63,164 nt of DNA from Deltaproteobacteria bacterium (GTDB taxonomy: Bacteria; Desulfobacterota; Desulfuromonadia; Desulfuromonadales; BM103). Where the stretch lies: contig VAUL01000012.1 of the NCBI GenBank assembly GCA_005774545.1, positions 1-63,164 on the forward strand, in the 5' to 3' direction. The position numbers and the translations under genes are program-made. The notes below the pieces were generated by a model. It ran no database searches. It saw only the letters and a list, made by a program, of their open reading frames with translations, and was not told the DNA's origin. This document shows positions 33,078-42,691 of the stretch, in pieces; the stretch's first letter is position 1, and the number at the start of each line of letters is the position of its first letter.

Positions 33078-34636
33078 GGGTTCTGACCGCCGCCGCCATG
33101 CAGGAGCTCGACCGCCGCACCATCCTTGAAGCCGGCATCCCCGGCGCGGTGCTGATGGAGAATGCCGGATCCGGCGTGGCCGAGGTGGTGGCGCAGCGCT
33201 ATGCCGTTCTCCACCCCGGCCCGGTGCTGGTCCTGTGCGGGCGCGGCAACAACGGCGGCGACGGCTTCGTCATCGCCCGTCACCTGCGGGCCGCCGGATG
33301 GCAGGTGCGGCTGGTGCTCCTGGCGGAGCGTGCCGCGGTCGCCGGCGATGCGGCAGGCATGCTCGACCGCTTCGTGCAGGCGGGGGGGGAGGTCGTCGAG
33401 GCCCCCGACGCCGCCCGGCTGGAACCGGTCCTGGCGGCGGCCGCGGGGAGCCGCCTGTGCATCGATGCCCTGCTCGGCACCGGCTTCGCCCGCCCCCCCG
33501 AAGGGGTGATGGCCGCGGCGATCGCCTGGCTCAACGGCCAGCCGGCCCCGGTGGTGGCGGTCGATCTCCCCAGCGGCGTCGATGCCTCCAGCGGGTGTAT
33601 CCCCGGTGTGGCGGTACGGGCCGCGCTGACCGTGACTTTCGCCTGCCCGAAGGTCGGCCTGGTCAGCTACCCGGGCGCCGGCCTGGCCGGCGACCTGGTC
33701 ACCGTGCCGATCGGCATCCCCGCCCCGGTTGCGGCCGCCGCTCCCGACGAGTTCCTGCTGGTCGATGCGGACGAGGCGCGCGCCCTGCTGCCGCCGCGGC
33801 CGGCCGACGGCCACAAGGGGACGTTCGGCCATCTCCTGGTGGTGGCCGGCTCCACGGGGAAGAGCGGCGCGGCCGTAATGGCTTCGGCGGCCGGGCTGCG
33901 GGGCGGCGCCGGGCTGGTGACCCTGGCCTGCCCGGCCGGGATGCAGGCGGTCGCCGCGGCGCACCTGGTCGAAGTCATGACCGCCCCCCTCCCCGAAGTC
34001 GCCGGCGCCCTCAGCCTGCAGGCGATGGAAGAACTGCTGGCCCTGTCGGACGGGAAACAGGCGGTGGCGATCGGCCCCGGCCTCGGCCTGAACGACGAAA
34101 CCGCGGCCCTTGTCCGGCGCTTCCTCAAGGAGACGCCGCTGCCGGTCGTCGTCGATGCCGACGCCCTGAACGCCCTGGCCGCTCACCCCGAAGTCTTCGC
34201 CTGCCGGCGCGGCCGGGCCACCGTGCTCACCCCCCACCCCGGCGAGATGGCACGGCTGTGCGGGCGGAGCGTCGCCGGCATCCAGGCCGACCGCGTCGCG
34301 GCGGCCCGGGAGTTCGCCGCGGCCCATGGCGTCGTTCTCGTCCTGAAGGGGGCGCGCACCGTGACCGCCTGCCCCGACGGGCGGGTGCGCATCAACGGCA
34401 GCGGCCACCCCGGCATGGCCAGCGGGGGGATGGGCGACATCCTCACCGGCCTGATCGGCGGCCTGCTTGCCCAGGGGATGACACCGGAAGCGGCCGCGGC
34501 CCTCGGCGTCTACCTGCACGGCCTGGCCGGCGACCGGCTGCGGCCGCTTTACGGCGACGCCGGCCTGCTGGCCACCGACCTGCTGCGCGAACTGCCGATC
34601 GCCAGACACTCACTGCTCAAGGAGCCTTCATGCTGA
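33074..34636 (+). CDS. nnr: Bifunctional NAD(P)H-hydrate epimerase/dehydratase
   Basis: A 520-residue two-domain repair enzyme. The N-terminal YjeF_N domain (about 1-215) epimerises R-NAD(P)HX; GRGNNGGDGFVIARHL and DLPSGVDASSG are characteristic. The C-terminal ribokinase-like domain (about 230-515) dehydrates S-NAD(P)HX using ADP; KGTFGHLLVVAGSTGKSGAA and GHPGMASGGMGDILTG, with the catalytic Asp, are present. It overlaps the CBS gene by seven bases. Confidence 0.93.
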   Translation: MRVLTAAAMQELDRRTILEAGIPGAVLMENAGSGVAEVVAQRYAVLHPGPVLVLCGRGNNGGDGFVIARHLRAAGWQVRLVLLAERAAVAGDAAGMLDRFVQAGGEVVEAPDAARLEPVLAAAAGSRLCIDALLGTGFARPPEGVMAAAIAWLNGQPAPVVAVDLPSGVDASSGCIPGVAVRAALTVTFACPKVGLVSYPGAGLAGDLVTVPIGIPAPVAAAAPDEFLLVDADEARALLPPRPADGHKGTFGHLLVVAGSTGKSGAAVMASAAGLRGGAGLVTLACPAGMQAVAAAHLVEVMTAPLPEVAGALSLQAMEELLALSDGKQAVAIGPGLGLNDETAALVRRFLKETPLPVVVDADALNALAAHPEVFACRRGRATVLTPHPGEMARLCGRSVAGIQADRVAAAREFAAAHGVVLVLKGARTVTACPDGRVRINGSGHPGMASGGMGDILTGLIGGLLAQGMTPEAAAALGVYLHGLAGDRLRPLYGDAGLLATDLLRELPIARHSLLKEPSC

Positions 34637-35079
34637 CTGCCAAGGAGATCATGACCCGCGAGGTCCGCACCGTGCGCGAGGAGACCGACCTCAAGGAACT
34701 GGCCGCGCTGTTCGTGGAATACAACTACAAGACGCTGCCGGTGGTCGATGCCGACGGCAGGCTGGTCGGCATCGTCAGCCAGACCGATCTGATCGAACAG
34801 GACAAGCCGTTGCACATCCCCACGGTCATCTCCCTGTTCGACTGGGTCCTCTACCTGGAGAGCCCGAAGGTCTTCAGCGACGAGGTACGCAAGGTGTCGG
34901 CCCGCAAGGTCGGCGAGATCTGCACCCGCGAGGTGGTCACCTGCGCCCCCGACACGTCGGTGGAGGAGGTGGCCAGCCTGATGGTCGAGCACAAGGTCCA
35001 TCTTCTGCCGGTGCTTGAAGACGGGCAGTTGGTCGGCGTGGTCGCGCGCTTCGACCTGATCCGCAGCCTGGGGGGCTGA
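34630..35079 (+). CDS. CBS-domain pair protein
   Basis: A 149-residue protein consisting almost only of two CBS motifs: TAKEIMTREVRTVREETDLK with LPVVDADGRLVGIVSQTDLI, then VGEICTREVVTCAPDTSVEE with LPVLEDGQLVGVVARFDLI. Such stand-alone Bateman modules bind adenosine ligands and act as energy sensors on a partner protein that cannot be deduced here. The same cluster makes c-di-AMP, which some CBS domains bind; applying this here is inference. GGAG lies five bases before the ATG. Confidence 0.9.
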   Translation: MLTAKEIMTREVRTVREETDLKELAALFVEYNYKTLPVVDADGRLVGIVSQTDLIEQDKPLHIPTVISLFDWVLYLESPKVFSDEVRKVSARKVGEICTREVVTCAPDTSVEEVASLMVEHKVHLLPVLEDGQLVGVVARFDLIRSLGG

Positions 35080-35562
35080 TTGTCCGGGGTGTGGCTTGCC
35101 GCCACCGCCGGGGCCGCGGAGACGCGCGCGCTCGGCCGCCGGCTCGGGGTGCTGGCCCGGCCGGGGCTGGTGGTGCTGCTCGCCGGCGACCTCGGTGTCG
35201 GCAAAACCTGCTTCGCCCAAGGGGTGGCCGACGGCCTGGGGGTGTCGCCCGGTAGCCCGGTCACCAGCCCGTCCTACACCCTGCTGAACATTCATCAGGG
35301 GCGGCTCCCCCTGTATCATTTCGACCTCTACCGCCTCTCCACGGTCGAGGATCTCGAGGACCTCGGCTATGACGAGGTCGCCGAGGGTGCAGGGGTGACC
35401 CTGGTCGAATGGGCCGACCGGCTCAGCACGCCGCTGCCGTGCTCGCTGCGCATCGTGCTGCGCCGGGTCGATGCGGACCGGCGCGAACTGCGTTTTGAAG
35501 CGGCCGACGAGGCCGGCCGCAATCTGCTTGCGGAACTGGCCGGCGCGGCGAATACCCTTTGA
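35080..35562 (+). CDS. tsaE: tRNA threonylcarbamoyladenosine biosynthesis protein TsaE
   Basis: A 160-residue P-loop ATPase of the t6A37 synthesis complex (with TsaB and TsaD). The Walker A LAGDLGVGKTCFAQG is near residue 42, then SPSYTLLNIHQG, HFDLYRL and LVEWADRL are the conserved TsaE blocks. TTG 35080 is the likely start, directly following the CBS stop; GTG 35089 is the alternative. Confidence 0.92.
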   Translation: MSGVWLAATAGAAETRALGRRLGVLARPGLVVLLAGDLGVGKTCFAQGVADGLGVSPGSPVTSPSYTLLNIHQGRLPLYHFDLYRLSTVEDLEDLGYDEVAEGAGVTLVEWADRLSTPLPCSLRIVLRRVDADRRELRFEAADEAGRNLLAELAGAANTL

Positions 35563-35624
35563 CCGCTGTGGAATTTCCTGCTAATAAGGTGTTTTGACCC
35601 CTGTCGGGGGCGACGTTCTATAAC
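35559..35624 (+). promoter_or_regulatory. Candidate tandem promoters of lysC-cimA
   Basis: TTGACC (35559-35564) with a 17-base spacer to TAATAA (35582-35587), and a second TTGACC (35594-35599) followed by TCTATAAC at 35617-35624 (17 or 19 bases, depending on which hexamer is used). Both lie before lysC, and allow expression apart from the tsaE operon. Confidence 0.5.
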
Positions 35625-35672
35625 ACGTGCGCCGGCACTGCTGCCGGCGGCGTCAGGGAGGATTGTCCAGCT

Positions 35673-36890
35673 ATGGCTCTAGTCGTTCAGAAATACGGCG
35701 GGACCTCCATGGGTTCCATCGAGCGGATTCGCAATGTCGCCCGCCGCGTGGCCCGGACTTACGACGAAGGGAACGACATGATCGTGGTGGTTTCGGCGAT
35801 GTCCGGCGAAACCAACAAACTGGTGGCCCTGTGCAACGAGATGTGCGAATTCCCCAGCGAGCGGGAATACGACGTCATGGTGGCGACCGGCGAGCAGGTG
35901 TCGATCGCCCTGCTGGCCATGTGCCTGCAGTCGATGGGGTACAAGGCGAAAAGCTACATGGGGTTCCAGGTGCCGATCATCACCGACAGCGCCTATTCCA
36001 AGGCGCGCATCGAGGAGATCGACGGCACCAAGATCCGCGAAGACCTCAAGAACGGCACCATTGTCGTGGTGGCCGGTTTCCAGGGGATCGATCGCGAGGG
36101 GAGCCTGACCACCCTCGGCCGCGGTGGTTCCGACACCTCGGCGGTGGCGGTGGCGGCAGCCCTCGACGCCGACGTCTGCGAAATCTACACCGACGTCGAC
36201 GGCGTCTACACCACCGACCCGCGCATCGTCCCGGAGGCCTCGAAGATGGACAAGGTCTCCTACGACGAAATGCTCGAGATGGCCTCGCTCGGCTCCAAGG
36301 TGCTGCAGATCCGCTCGGTGGAGTTTGCCAAGAAATACGGCGTGGTGGTCCACGTCCGCTCCAGTTTCAACGACAATCCAGGGACTTTGGTGACGAAGGA
36401 GGATGCCGATATGGAAGCAGTGCTGGTTTCAGGGATCACCTATGACAAGAACGAGGCAAAAATCTCGGTGATGCGCGTTCCCGACAAGCCGGGGATCGCC
36501 GCGCAGCTCTTTTCGCCGCTGTCCGATGCCAACATCACCGTTGACATGATCATCCAGAACGTCTCGCACGAGGGGTACACCGACCTGACCTTCACCGTGC
36601 CGCGCGCCGATTTCAAAAAGGCCCTGAAGATCGTCGAGGAATCGGCCGCCAGGGTCGGTGCCGCCGGTGTCGACAGCAACGAGACGATCGCCAAGGTGTC
36701 GATCGTCGGCGTCGGCATGCGCTCCCACTCCGGCGTGGCCAGCAAGATGTTCTCGACCCTCTCCGCCGAGGGGATCAACATCCAGATGATTTCGACCAGC
36801 GAGATCAAGGTTTCCTGCGTCATCGACGACAAGTACACCGAGCTGGCCGTGCGCGTCCTGCACGAGGCCTTTGGTCTGGCCAAGGGCTGA
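35673..36890 (+). CDS. lysC: Aspartate kinase
   Basis: A 405-residue enzyme phosphorylating aspartate for lysine, threonine and methionine synthesis. [15 protein letters not shown] at the N-terminus and [20 protein letters not shown] are substrate-binding motifs. Two ACT domains follow (from about residue 265: [15 protein letters not shown], and [19 protein letters not shown]) and imply feedback control by end-product amino acids. GGAGG lies 10 bases before ATG. It leads into cimA. Confidence 0.96.
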   Translation: MALVVQKYGGTSMGSIERIRNVARRVARTYDEGNDMIVVVSAMSGETNKLVALCNEMCEFPSEREYDVMVATGEQVSIALLAMCLQSMGYKAKSYMGFQVPIITDSAYSKARIEEIDGTKIREDLKNGTIVVVAGFQGIDREGSLTTLGRGGSDTSAVAVAAALDADVCEIYTDVDGVYTTDPRIVPEASKMDKVSYDEMLEMASLGSKVLQIRSVEFAKKYGVVVHVRSSFNDNPGTLVTKEDADMEAVLVSGITYDKNEAKISVMRVPDKPGIAAQLFSPLSDANITVDMIIQNVSHEGYTDLTFTVPRADFKKALKIVEESAARVGAAGVDSNETIAKVSIVGVGMRSHSGVASKMFSTLSAEGINIQMISTSEIKVSCVIDDKYTELAVRVLHEAFGLAKG

Positions 36891-36918
36891 TTCGCCCGGG
36901 CGCCTCGGGGAGAATGGC

Positions 36919-38496
36919 ATGAGCAGAGTCTGGCTGTATGATACCACCCTGCGCGACGGCACCCAGGCGGAGGACGTCTCCTTCCTGGTCGCCGACAAGA
37001 TTCGCATCGCCCAGAAACTCGACGAACTCGGCATCGACTACATCGAGGGGGGGTGGCCCGGGTCGAACCCGAAGGACATCGCCTTCTTCAAGGATGTCCG
37101 CAAGGTCAGGCTGAATCATGCAAAGATCGCCGCCTTCGGCTCGACCCGCCGGGCAAAGGTCACGCCGGACAAGGACAGCAACATCCGCACCCTGGTGCAG
37201 GCCGAGCCGGATACCGTCACCATCTTCGGCAAGACCTGGGATTTTCATGTCCATGAGGCCCTGCGCATCAGTCTCGAGGAGAACCTCGAGCTGATCAACG
37301 ACTCTCTCGCCTACCTCAAGCAGCACGTTGGCGAGGTCGTCTACGACGCCGAGCACTTCTTCGACGGCTACAAGGCCAATCCCGAGTACGCCCTGAAGAC
37401 GCTGGAGGCCGCCGCCCAGGCCAACGTCGACTGCATCGTGCTGTGCGACACCAACGGCGGCAGCCTGCCGTTCGAGGTGGCCGAAATCATCCGCACCGTG
37501 AAGACGCGGATCAAGACGCCGCTGGGGATCCATACCCACAACGACGGCGAGTGTGCCGTGGCCAACTCGCTGGTGGCGGTGGAAAACGGCGTGGTTCACG
37601 TGCAGGGGACGATCAACGGCTTCGGCGAGCGCTGCGGCAACGCCAACCTCTGCTCGATCATCCCGGCGCTCAAGCTGAAGATGGGCCGCGAATGCGTGTC
37701 CGACGAGCAGTTGCGCAGCCTGCGCCAGGTGTCGCGCACCATTTACGAGCTTGCCAACCTGGTGCCCAACAAGCACCAGGCCTACGTCGGCAACTCGGCC
37801 TTCGCCCACAAGGGCGGGGTGCACGTGTCGGCGATCCAGCGCCACCCGGAAACCTACGAGCACATCCGCCCCGAAAAGGTCGGCAACGTCACCCGGGTGC
37901 TGGTCTCCGACCTCTCCGGGCGCTCCAACATCCTGGCCAAGGCCGAGGAGTTCAACGTCAACATCGACAGCAAGGACCCGATCACGCTCGAAATCCTCGA
38001 GCGCATCAAGGAACTGGAGAACCAGGGGTTCCAGTTCGAGGGGGCCGAGGCGTCTTTCGAACTGCTGATGCGCCGGGCGCTCGGCACCCTGCGCAGCTTC
38101 TTCTCGGTGATCGGCTTCCGGGTCATCGACACCAAGCGCCACGAGGATGAGATGCCCTCCTCCGAGGCCACCGTGCAGGTCAAGGTCGGCGGGAAGATCG
38201 AGCACACCGCCGCCGAGGGGAACGGCCCGGTCAACGCTCTCGACAATGCCCTGCGCAAGGCCCTGGAGCAGTTCTACCCGCACCTGCGGGAGATGAAGCT
38301 TTACGACTACAAGGTGCGGGTTCTGCCGGCGGGCAAGGGGACGGCATCGATGACCCGCGTGCTCATCGAGTCGGGCGACAAGTCCGGACGGTGGGGGACG
38401 GTGGGCGTCAGCGACAATATCATCGACGCGTCCTACCAGGCGCTGGTCGATGCCATCCAGTACAAGCTGCTTCGCGACCAGGATGATTCCCACTAG
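36919..38496 (+). CDS. cimA: (R)-citramalate synthase
   Basis: A 525-residue enzyme that condenses pyruvate with acetyl-CoA to citramalate, the threonine-independent route to isoleucine used in Geobacter. [17 protein letters not shown] and [16 protein letters not shown] start the TIM barrel, and [16 protein letters not shown] carries the metal-binding HxH. The C-terminal LeuA dimer/regulatory domain extends to the end. The family branch (GWPGSNP rather than the isopropylmalate synthase pattern) supports citramalate over isopropylmalate. It follows lysC by 28 bases. Confidence 0.93.
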   Translation: MSRVWLYDTTLRDGTQAEDVSFLVADKIRIAQKLDELGIDYIEGGWPGSNPKDIAFFKDVRKVRLNHAKIAAFGSTRRAKVTPDKDSNIRTLVQAEPDTVTIFGKTWDFHVHEALRISLEENLELINDSLAYLKQHVGEVVYDAEHFFDGYKANPEYALKTLEAAAQANVDCIVLCDTNGGSLPFEVAEIIRTVKTRIKTPLGIHTHNDGECAVANSLVAVENGVVHVQGTINGFGERCGNANLCSIIPALKLKMGRECVSDEQLRSLRQVSRTIYELANLVPNKHQAYVGNSAFAHKGGVHVSAIQRHPETYEHIRPEKVGNVTRVLVSDLSGRSNILAKAEEFNVNIDSKDPITLEILERIKELENQGFQFEGAEASFELLMRRALGTLRSFFSVIGFRVIDTKRHEDEMPSSEATVQVKVGGKIEHTAAEGNGPVNALDNALRKALEQFYPHLREMKLYDYKVRVLPAGKGTASMTRVLIESGDKSGRWGTVGVSDNIIDASYQALVDAIQYKLLRDQDDSH

Positions 38497-39076
38497 CTGC
38501 GCCTCGACCCGTCCCCCGTTGTTTTTCGGGGCGGCGGTGTTTGTACTTCTGATCGTGACCCTGAGCCGGGGGGTCCTGCTGCCGCAGGATCCCCCGGCTC
38601 TTCCCGTTCAGGCCGTCGGCACCGTGAGGGTTTTGCTGGGGGCGGGATTCGCCGAGCCGGGGGTGCATCAATTTTCTGACGGATTGACAGTGCGAAGCGT
38701 CATCGAATTGACGGGCGGTGGTGCGGCTGGCGATGCGGCTGGGCCGGCAGGGGTCGGCGATCTCTTTCTGGCCGAAGGTATGGCTTTCGATGTTGTCGAC
38801 CTATCTGAAAATAAAAGGGAAATATGGCAGGGGTGGATGCCGGCCCGGCAACGCCTGGCGCTGGGGATCGCCCTTCACCCGGATCGGATGAGCCGGGAGG
38901 ATTGGGAGGCTTTGCCGGGGATCGGCCCCCGTCTGGCCGAGCAGATCGAAAATGACCGTCAAATTTATGGCGATTTTGGGTCCTTTGAGGCACTGGAAAG
39001 GGTCAAGGGGATCGGTCCCGGGAAGTTGAAAGGGTTGCGGGCATATTTTTCTTCAGAAGCTAATGGTACGAAATAA
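38483..39076 (+). CDS. Helix-hairpin-helix protein, ComEA-like
   Basis: A 197-residue protein with one N-terminal membrane segment ([19 protein letters not shown]), a beta-rich middle domain, and a C-terminal pair of helix-hairpin-helix motifs ([20 protein letters not shown] and [16 protein letters not shown]), as in the DNA-binding end of ComEA. ComEA takes up DNA in the periplasm, but the middle domain ([20 protein letters not shown]) is not the standard SLBB type I would expect, so a role in transformation is uncertain. ATG 38483 overlaps the cimA end by 14 bases. Confidence 0.75.
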   Translation: MIPTSCASTRPPLFFGAAVFVLLIVTLSRGVLLPQDPPALPVQAVGTVRVLLGAGFAEPGVHQFSDGLTVRSVIELTGGGAAGDAAGPAGVGDLFLAEGMAFDVVDLSENKREIWQGWMPARQRLALGIALHPDRMSREDWEALPGIGPRLAEQIENDRQIYGDFGSFEALERVKGIGPGKLKGLRAYFSSEANGTK

Positions 39077-39216
39077 TTAAGGAAAGATTGTCGTTCAGAT
39101 TGCATGGGGGCCTGTCCGGTCCCTTTTTTTCGTGCTCTGGCATACCTCGTGAAATGCATCTTGATACACGTCCATTAGGATGCGTTCGATGTGAAATTTC
39201 CCAGGGAGGTTGCGCC

Positions 39217-39372
39217 ATGAAATGCCCGAAATGCAAAAGCCGGATGTATGCTGAGAAGTTCTACGATTTCGTGCGGGCCTTTGATGCCTGGAAATGTTCC
39301 TGCTGCGGGGAAGTGATCGACCCCACCATCCTGGCCAATCGGGCGCGCAACCACAACCTGTTCCTCGGCTAG
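39217..39372 (+). CDS. Small zinc-ribbon protein
   Basis: A 51-residue protein starting MKCPKCKSRMYAEKFYDFVR, with a second Cys pair in WKCSCCGEVIDP. The two CxxC knuckles form a rubredoxin-like zinc ribbon, and little else is present. GGGAGG lies before ATG 39217. Small proteins of this type are common in Geobacter-like genomes, without a known role. It ends at a strong terminator, and the 140 bases before it may hold its own promoter. Confidence 0.75.
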   Translation: MKCPKCKSRMYAEKFYDFVRAFDAWKCSCCGEVIDPTILANRARNHNLFLG

Positions 39373-39401
39373 GCCGGGTCTTTTTATACCGATCGGTTTT
39401 T

Positions 39402-39438
39402 TCGGGCCGGGGCGTAGTTTGCCCCGGCCCGATTATTT
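39402..39438 (+). terminator. Terminator after the small zinc-ribbon gene
   Basis: TCGGGCCGGGGC (39402-39413) pairs perfectly with GCCCCGGCCCGA (39421-39432) and is followed by TTATTTT. Confidence 0.85.
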
Positions 39439-39474
39439 TCCCGAGGGAGGCGGTTGGCGAACGGGTATGACGAA

Positions 39475-39567
39475 GGTTATGGCCATAACCTCGGGCATCC
39501 CTGCTCAACCTCCCGATTGCAAAAGGAAAAGCGCCGCCCATTGTCGCAGGAAACCGTAACGGGTTAT
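39475..39567 (+). promoter_or_regulatory. Upstream activator sites of dctP
   Basis: GGTTATGGCCATAACC (39475-39490) is a perfect 16-base palindrome centred about 165 bases before the -24 element of the dctP promoter. A second, related site, GTAACGGGTTAT (39556-39567), is centred about 86 bases before it. The same half-sites at the same distances occur before dctQM. They are the likely binding sites of the DctD-like regulator at 42692. Confidence 0.65.
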
Positions 39568-39645
39568 AGGTGTTTGCCCCGCGCCAGGCCTGCAGCAAAA
39601 CGCCGTTATCAATATCTTACGGGGAGTTGCGCTGTCGATCTCCAT

Positions 39646-39662
39646 TTGGCATTGGCTTTGCT
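39646..39662 (+). promoter_or_regulatory. Sigma-54 promoter of dctP
   Basis: TTGGCATTGGCTTTGCT has GG (39648-39649), ten bases, then GC (39660-39661), the -24/-12 layout of RpoN promoters. It lies about 130 bases before the dctP start. Confidence 0.75.
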
Positions 39663-39790
39663 GTAGTGAAGGGTTGTTGGTCGGTTTTTTATGAAGGGTC
39701 GTGCGCCCCGATGCGGTTCCCTGGGCAATAATATAAATGTGTTTTGCCGTGTTTCGTCAGCAACCTACTCAAAGCCAAGGAGAAAGATCG

Positions 39791-40783
39791 ATGAAACTGA
39801 AGATGCTGCTTGTTGCCGCCCTGGTGCTTGCGCTTGCCGTTCCGGTCGCGGCGGCGCCGATCGTGATCAAGTTCAGTCACGTTGTTGCCGTCGACACGCC
39901 GAAGGGGCAGGCCGCCGAGTATTTCAAGAAGCTTGCCGAGGAGCGCACCAAGGGTGCGGTCAAGATCGAGGTCTACCCGAACAGCCAGCTCTACAAGGAC
40001 AAGGAGGAAATGGAAGCGCTGCAGCTCGGCGCGGTGCAGATGCTGGCTCCGTCCCTGGCCAAGTTCGCCCCCTTGGGGGTCAGGGAGTTCGAGCTCTTCG
40101 ACCTGCCGTTCATCTTCGATGGCTACGAAGATCTCCATGCGGTAACCCAGGGGCCGGTCGGCAAGAAGCTGTTGGCCAAGCTCGAGCCCAAGGGGATCAA
40201 GGGGCTGGCCTACTGGGACAACGGCTTCAAGGTGATGAGCGCCAACAAGGAGATCCGCAAGCCAGAAGACGTTAAGGGGATGAAGCTGCGCATTCAGTCG
40301 TCCAAGATCCTCGATGCCCAAATGCGTGCTCTCGGTGCCATTCCGCAGGTCATGGCCTTCTCCGAGGTTTACCAGGCGCTGCAGACCGGTGTCGTCGACG
40401 GCACCGAGAACCCGCCGTCGAACCTCTACACCCAGAAGATGCACGAAGTGCAGAAGTACGTGGCGACGACCGACCACGGTTATCTGGGCTATGCCGTCAT
40501 CGTCAACAAGAAGTTCTGGGAAGGGCTGCCGGCGGATATCCGCAGCGCGCTGGAGAGCTCGATGGCGGAGGCCACCAAGTATGCCAACGACATCGCCAAG
40601 AAGAAGAACGACGAGGATCTTGCCGCCGTCAAGGCTTCGGGCAAGAGCCAGATCCTGCAGCTGACCCCGGCCGAGCGTGCTGTCTGGAAATCGGCGCTGG
40701 TGAAGGTGCACGACGAGATGGCCGACCGCATCGGCAAGGATCTCCTCCAGGAAACCTACCAGGCGACCGGCTTCAAGAAATAA
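39791..40783 (+). CDS. dctP: TRAP transporter substrate-binding protein DctP
   Basis: A 330-residue periplasmic protein with a signal peptide ending near VAA-AP. IKFSHVVAVDTPKGQAAEYF at the mature N-terminus, GMKLRIQSSKILDAQMRALG with the conserved carboxylate-binding Arg, and YQALQTGVVDGTENPPSN are the DctP signatures. It captures a C4-dicarboxylate or similar organic acid and hands it to DctQM, encoded 4 kb downstream. AAGGAG precedes ATG 39791. It has its own sigma-54 promoter and terminator. Confidence 0.95.
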   Translation: MKLKMLLVAALVLALAVPVAAAPIVIKFSHVVAVDTPKGQAAEYFKKLAEERTKGAVKIEVYPNSQLYKDKEEMEALQLGAVQMLAPSLAKFAPLGVREFELFDLPFIFDGYEDLHAVTQGPVGKKLLAKLEPKGIKGLAYWDNGFKVMSANKEIRKPEDVKGMKLRIQSSKILDAQMRALGAIPQVMAFSEVYQALQTGVVDGTENPPSNLYTQKMHEVQKYVATTDHGYLGYAVIVNKKFWEGLPADIRSALESSMAEATKYANDIAKKKNDEDLAAVKASGKSQILQLTPAERAVWKSALVKVHDEMADRIGKDLLQETYQATGFKK

Positions 40784-40798
40784 CCCCGGTTTTTCCGG

Positions 40799-40834
40799 AA
40801 AAGCCGCCGTACTTACGTGCGGCGGCTTTTTTTG
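40799..40834 (+). terminator. Terminator of dctP
   Basis: AAAGCCGCCG (40800-40809) pairs with CGGCGGCTTT (40820-40829), ending in a seven-base T run. Confidence 0.85.
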
Positions 40835-40947
40835 CGCGTTGCCGGGGCTTCCCGGCAGGATTGCGCAAGCGCCCGCCGCGATGATAATCTTATAAAATTC
40901 CGACCGGTTTTGATCCGCAATCATTTTCCCGGAGCGAACGTACCCGA

Positions 40948-42681
40948 GTGCGATCTGGCCACTTCCTTTCCTGTCTGCTGCTGTTGATGAATGTGAGCTT
41001 CTGGCCGTTTCCGGCCGGGGCCGAGATCAGCATCAGCGAGCCGCCGCATATCCTGGCCATCACCGTCGGGGCCGACCGCGACTATCCTCCCTACGAATTT
41101 ATTGACCGGAACGGCGAGCCGGCCGGTTACAACGTCGACCTGACCCGGGCCATCGCCCGGGTCATGGGGATGAAGGTGGAGTTCGTCTTCGGCGGCTGGT
41201 CGGAGATGCGCACGGCCCTGGCCAAGGGGACGGTCGACGTTCTCCAGGGGATCTCCTATTCCGAGGAACGGGCCAAAACCCTGGCCTTTTCGCCGCCGCA
41301 CACCATCGTCAATCATGCCATCTTCGCTCGCCGTGGGACGCCGCCGGTGAGCAGCTTCGAGGAACTGCGCGGCAAGGAGGTCATCGTCTTCAAGGACGGG
41401 ATCATGCACGATACGTTGCGTGGTCTCGGTTTCGACAAGGAGCTGTACACCACCGACACGCCGGCCGGGGTTATGCGCCTGCTGGCCTCGGGGGAGCACG
41501 ACTACGCGGTGGTGGCGATGCTGCCGGGGATGTACCTGATTCGCGAACTGAAGCTTGACAACCTGGTGCCGGTGGCCACCAGCGTATCGACCCAGCGCTA
41601 CTGTTATGCGGTCAAGGCCGCCGACACCGAGATCCTCTCCCGGATCAACGAGGGGTTGGCGATCCTCAAGCAGACCGGCGAATATTACGCCATCTACAAC
41701 AAGTGGCTGGGGGTGCTGGAGCCTCCCCGCTTCCCTTGGGAGCGGACGGCGCGCTACGGCGTGACGGTTCTGGTCGCCCTTGTTCTCGGCTTGGCCGGAA
41801 CGGTGACCTGGTCGCGGATGCTGCAGCGCAAGGTTGCCCAGCGCACTATGGAGCTGGCGCAGGAGGCCGCTGAGCGCAAGCGGGCGCTGGAGGAGTTGCG
41901 CCGGCACCAGGATCAGCTGGTCCAGGCCGACAAAATGGCCTCGCTGGGAATCCTGGTATCGGGGGTCGCCCACGAGATCAACAACCCTACGGGGCTGATC
42001 CTGTTCAACACGCCGGTGGTCGCCTCGGCCTTCGCCGATGCCGAAACGATCCTGGAGGAACATTACCGCGCCCACGGCGATTTCATGCTGGGCGGCATCC
42101 CCTACTCGCGGATGCGCAGCAAGATCCCCGAGATGCTCGACGACATGCAGGAGGGGGCCAAGCGGATCAAGCGGATCGTCGAGGACCTCAAGGACTTCGC
42201 CCGGCGCAGCGACGACCTTCCCAGTGTGCCTGTCGACATCAACATGGTCGTCGGTTTGGCGGTGCGCCTGGTCGAGGTGACGATCCGCAAGGCCACCGAA
42301 CACTTCACGGTCAGCTACGGCAACAACCTCCCGCCGGTGCGCGGCCACGCCCAGCGGATCGAGCAGGTCGTGGTCAACCTGATCCTGAATGCCTGCCAGT
42401 CGCTGCCGTCGCCGTCCCGGGCCGTGGTGCTGGAAACCGGGTGCGACGAAGAGCGGCGCACGGTCTGGATCCGGGTCCACGACGAAGGGGTGGGGATCGC
42501 CCCGGAACACCTCGCGCACCTGACCGACCCGTTTTTTACCACCAAGCGCGAGAGCGGCGGTACCGGCCTCGGCCTTTCGGTCTCCGCCGGCATCGTCGAG
42601 GAGCACGGCGGCACGCTGCATTTCGACTCCCGGCCGGGGGAGGGCACTACCGTGCTGCTGACCCTTCCGGCCGCCACCTGA
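40948..42681 (+). CDS. Sensor histidine kinase with periplasmic binding-protein domain
   Basis: A 577-residue kinase. Signal-like N-terminus, then a type 3 solute-binding domain (about 30-255: GADRDYPPYEFIDRNGEPAG, QGISYSEERAKTLAFS) as the ligand sensor, one membrane segment (YGVTVLVALVLGLAGTVTW, about 270-288), a short coiled coil, HisKA with phospho-accepting His342 in GVAHEINNPTG, and a HATPase domain ending TGLGLSVSAGIVEEHGG. It is paired with the regulator 10 bases downstream and probably reports the TRAP substrate, directly by binding. The GTG start has only a distant GGAG; ATG 40987 would cut the signal peptide. Confidence 0.9.
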   Translation: MRSGHFLSCLLLLMNVSFWPFPAGAEISISEPPHILAITVGADRDYPPYEFIDRNGEPAGYNVDLTRAIARVMGMKVEFVFGGWSEMRTALAKGTVDVLQGISYSEERAKTLAFSPPHTIVNHAIFARRGTPPVSSFEELRGKEVIVFKDGIMHDTLRGLGFDKELYTTDTPAGVMRLLASGEHDYAVVAMLPGMYLIRELKLDNLVPVATSVSTQRYCYAVKAADTEILSRINEGLAILKQTGEYYAIYNKWLGVLEPPRFPWERTARYGVTVLVALVLGLAGTVTWSRMLQRKVAQRTMELAQEAAERKRALEELRRHQDQLVQADKMASLGILVSGVAHEINNPTGLILFNTPVVASAFADAETILEEHYRAHGDFMLGGIPYSRMRSKIPEMLDDMQEGAKRIKRIVEDLKDFARRSDDLPSVPVDINMVVGLAVRLVEVTIRKATEHFTVSYGNNLPPVRGHAQRIEQVVVNLILNACQSLPSPSRAVVLETGCDEERRTVWIRVHDEGVGIAPEHLAHLTDPFFTTKRESGGTGLGLSVSAGIVEEHGGTLHFDSRPGEGTTVLLTLPAAT

Positions 42682-42691
42682 AGGGGAGCCC

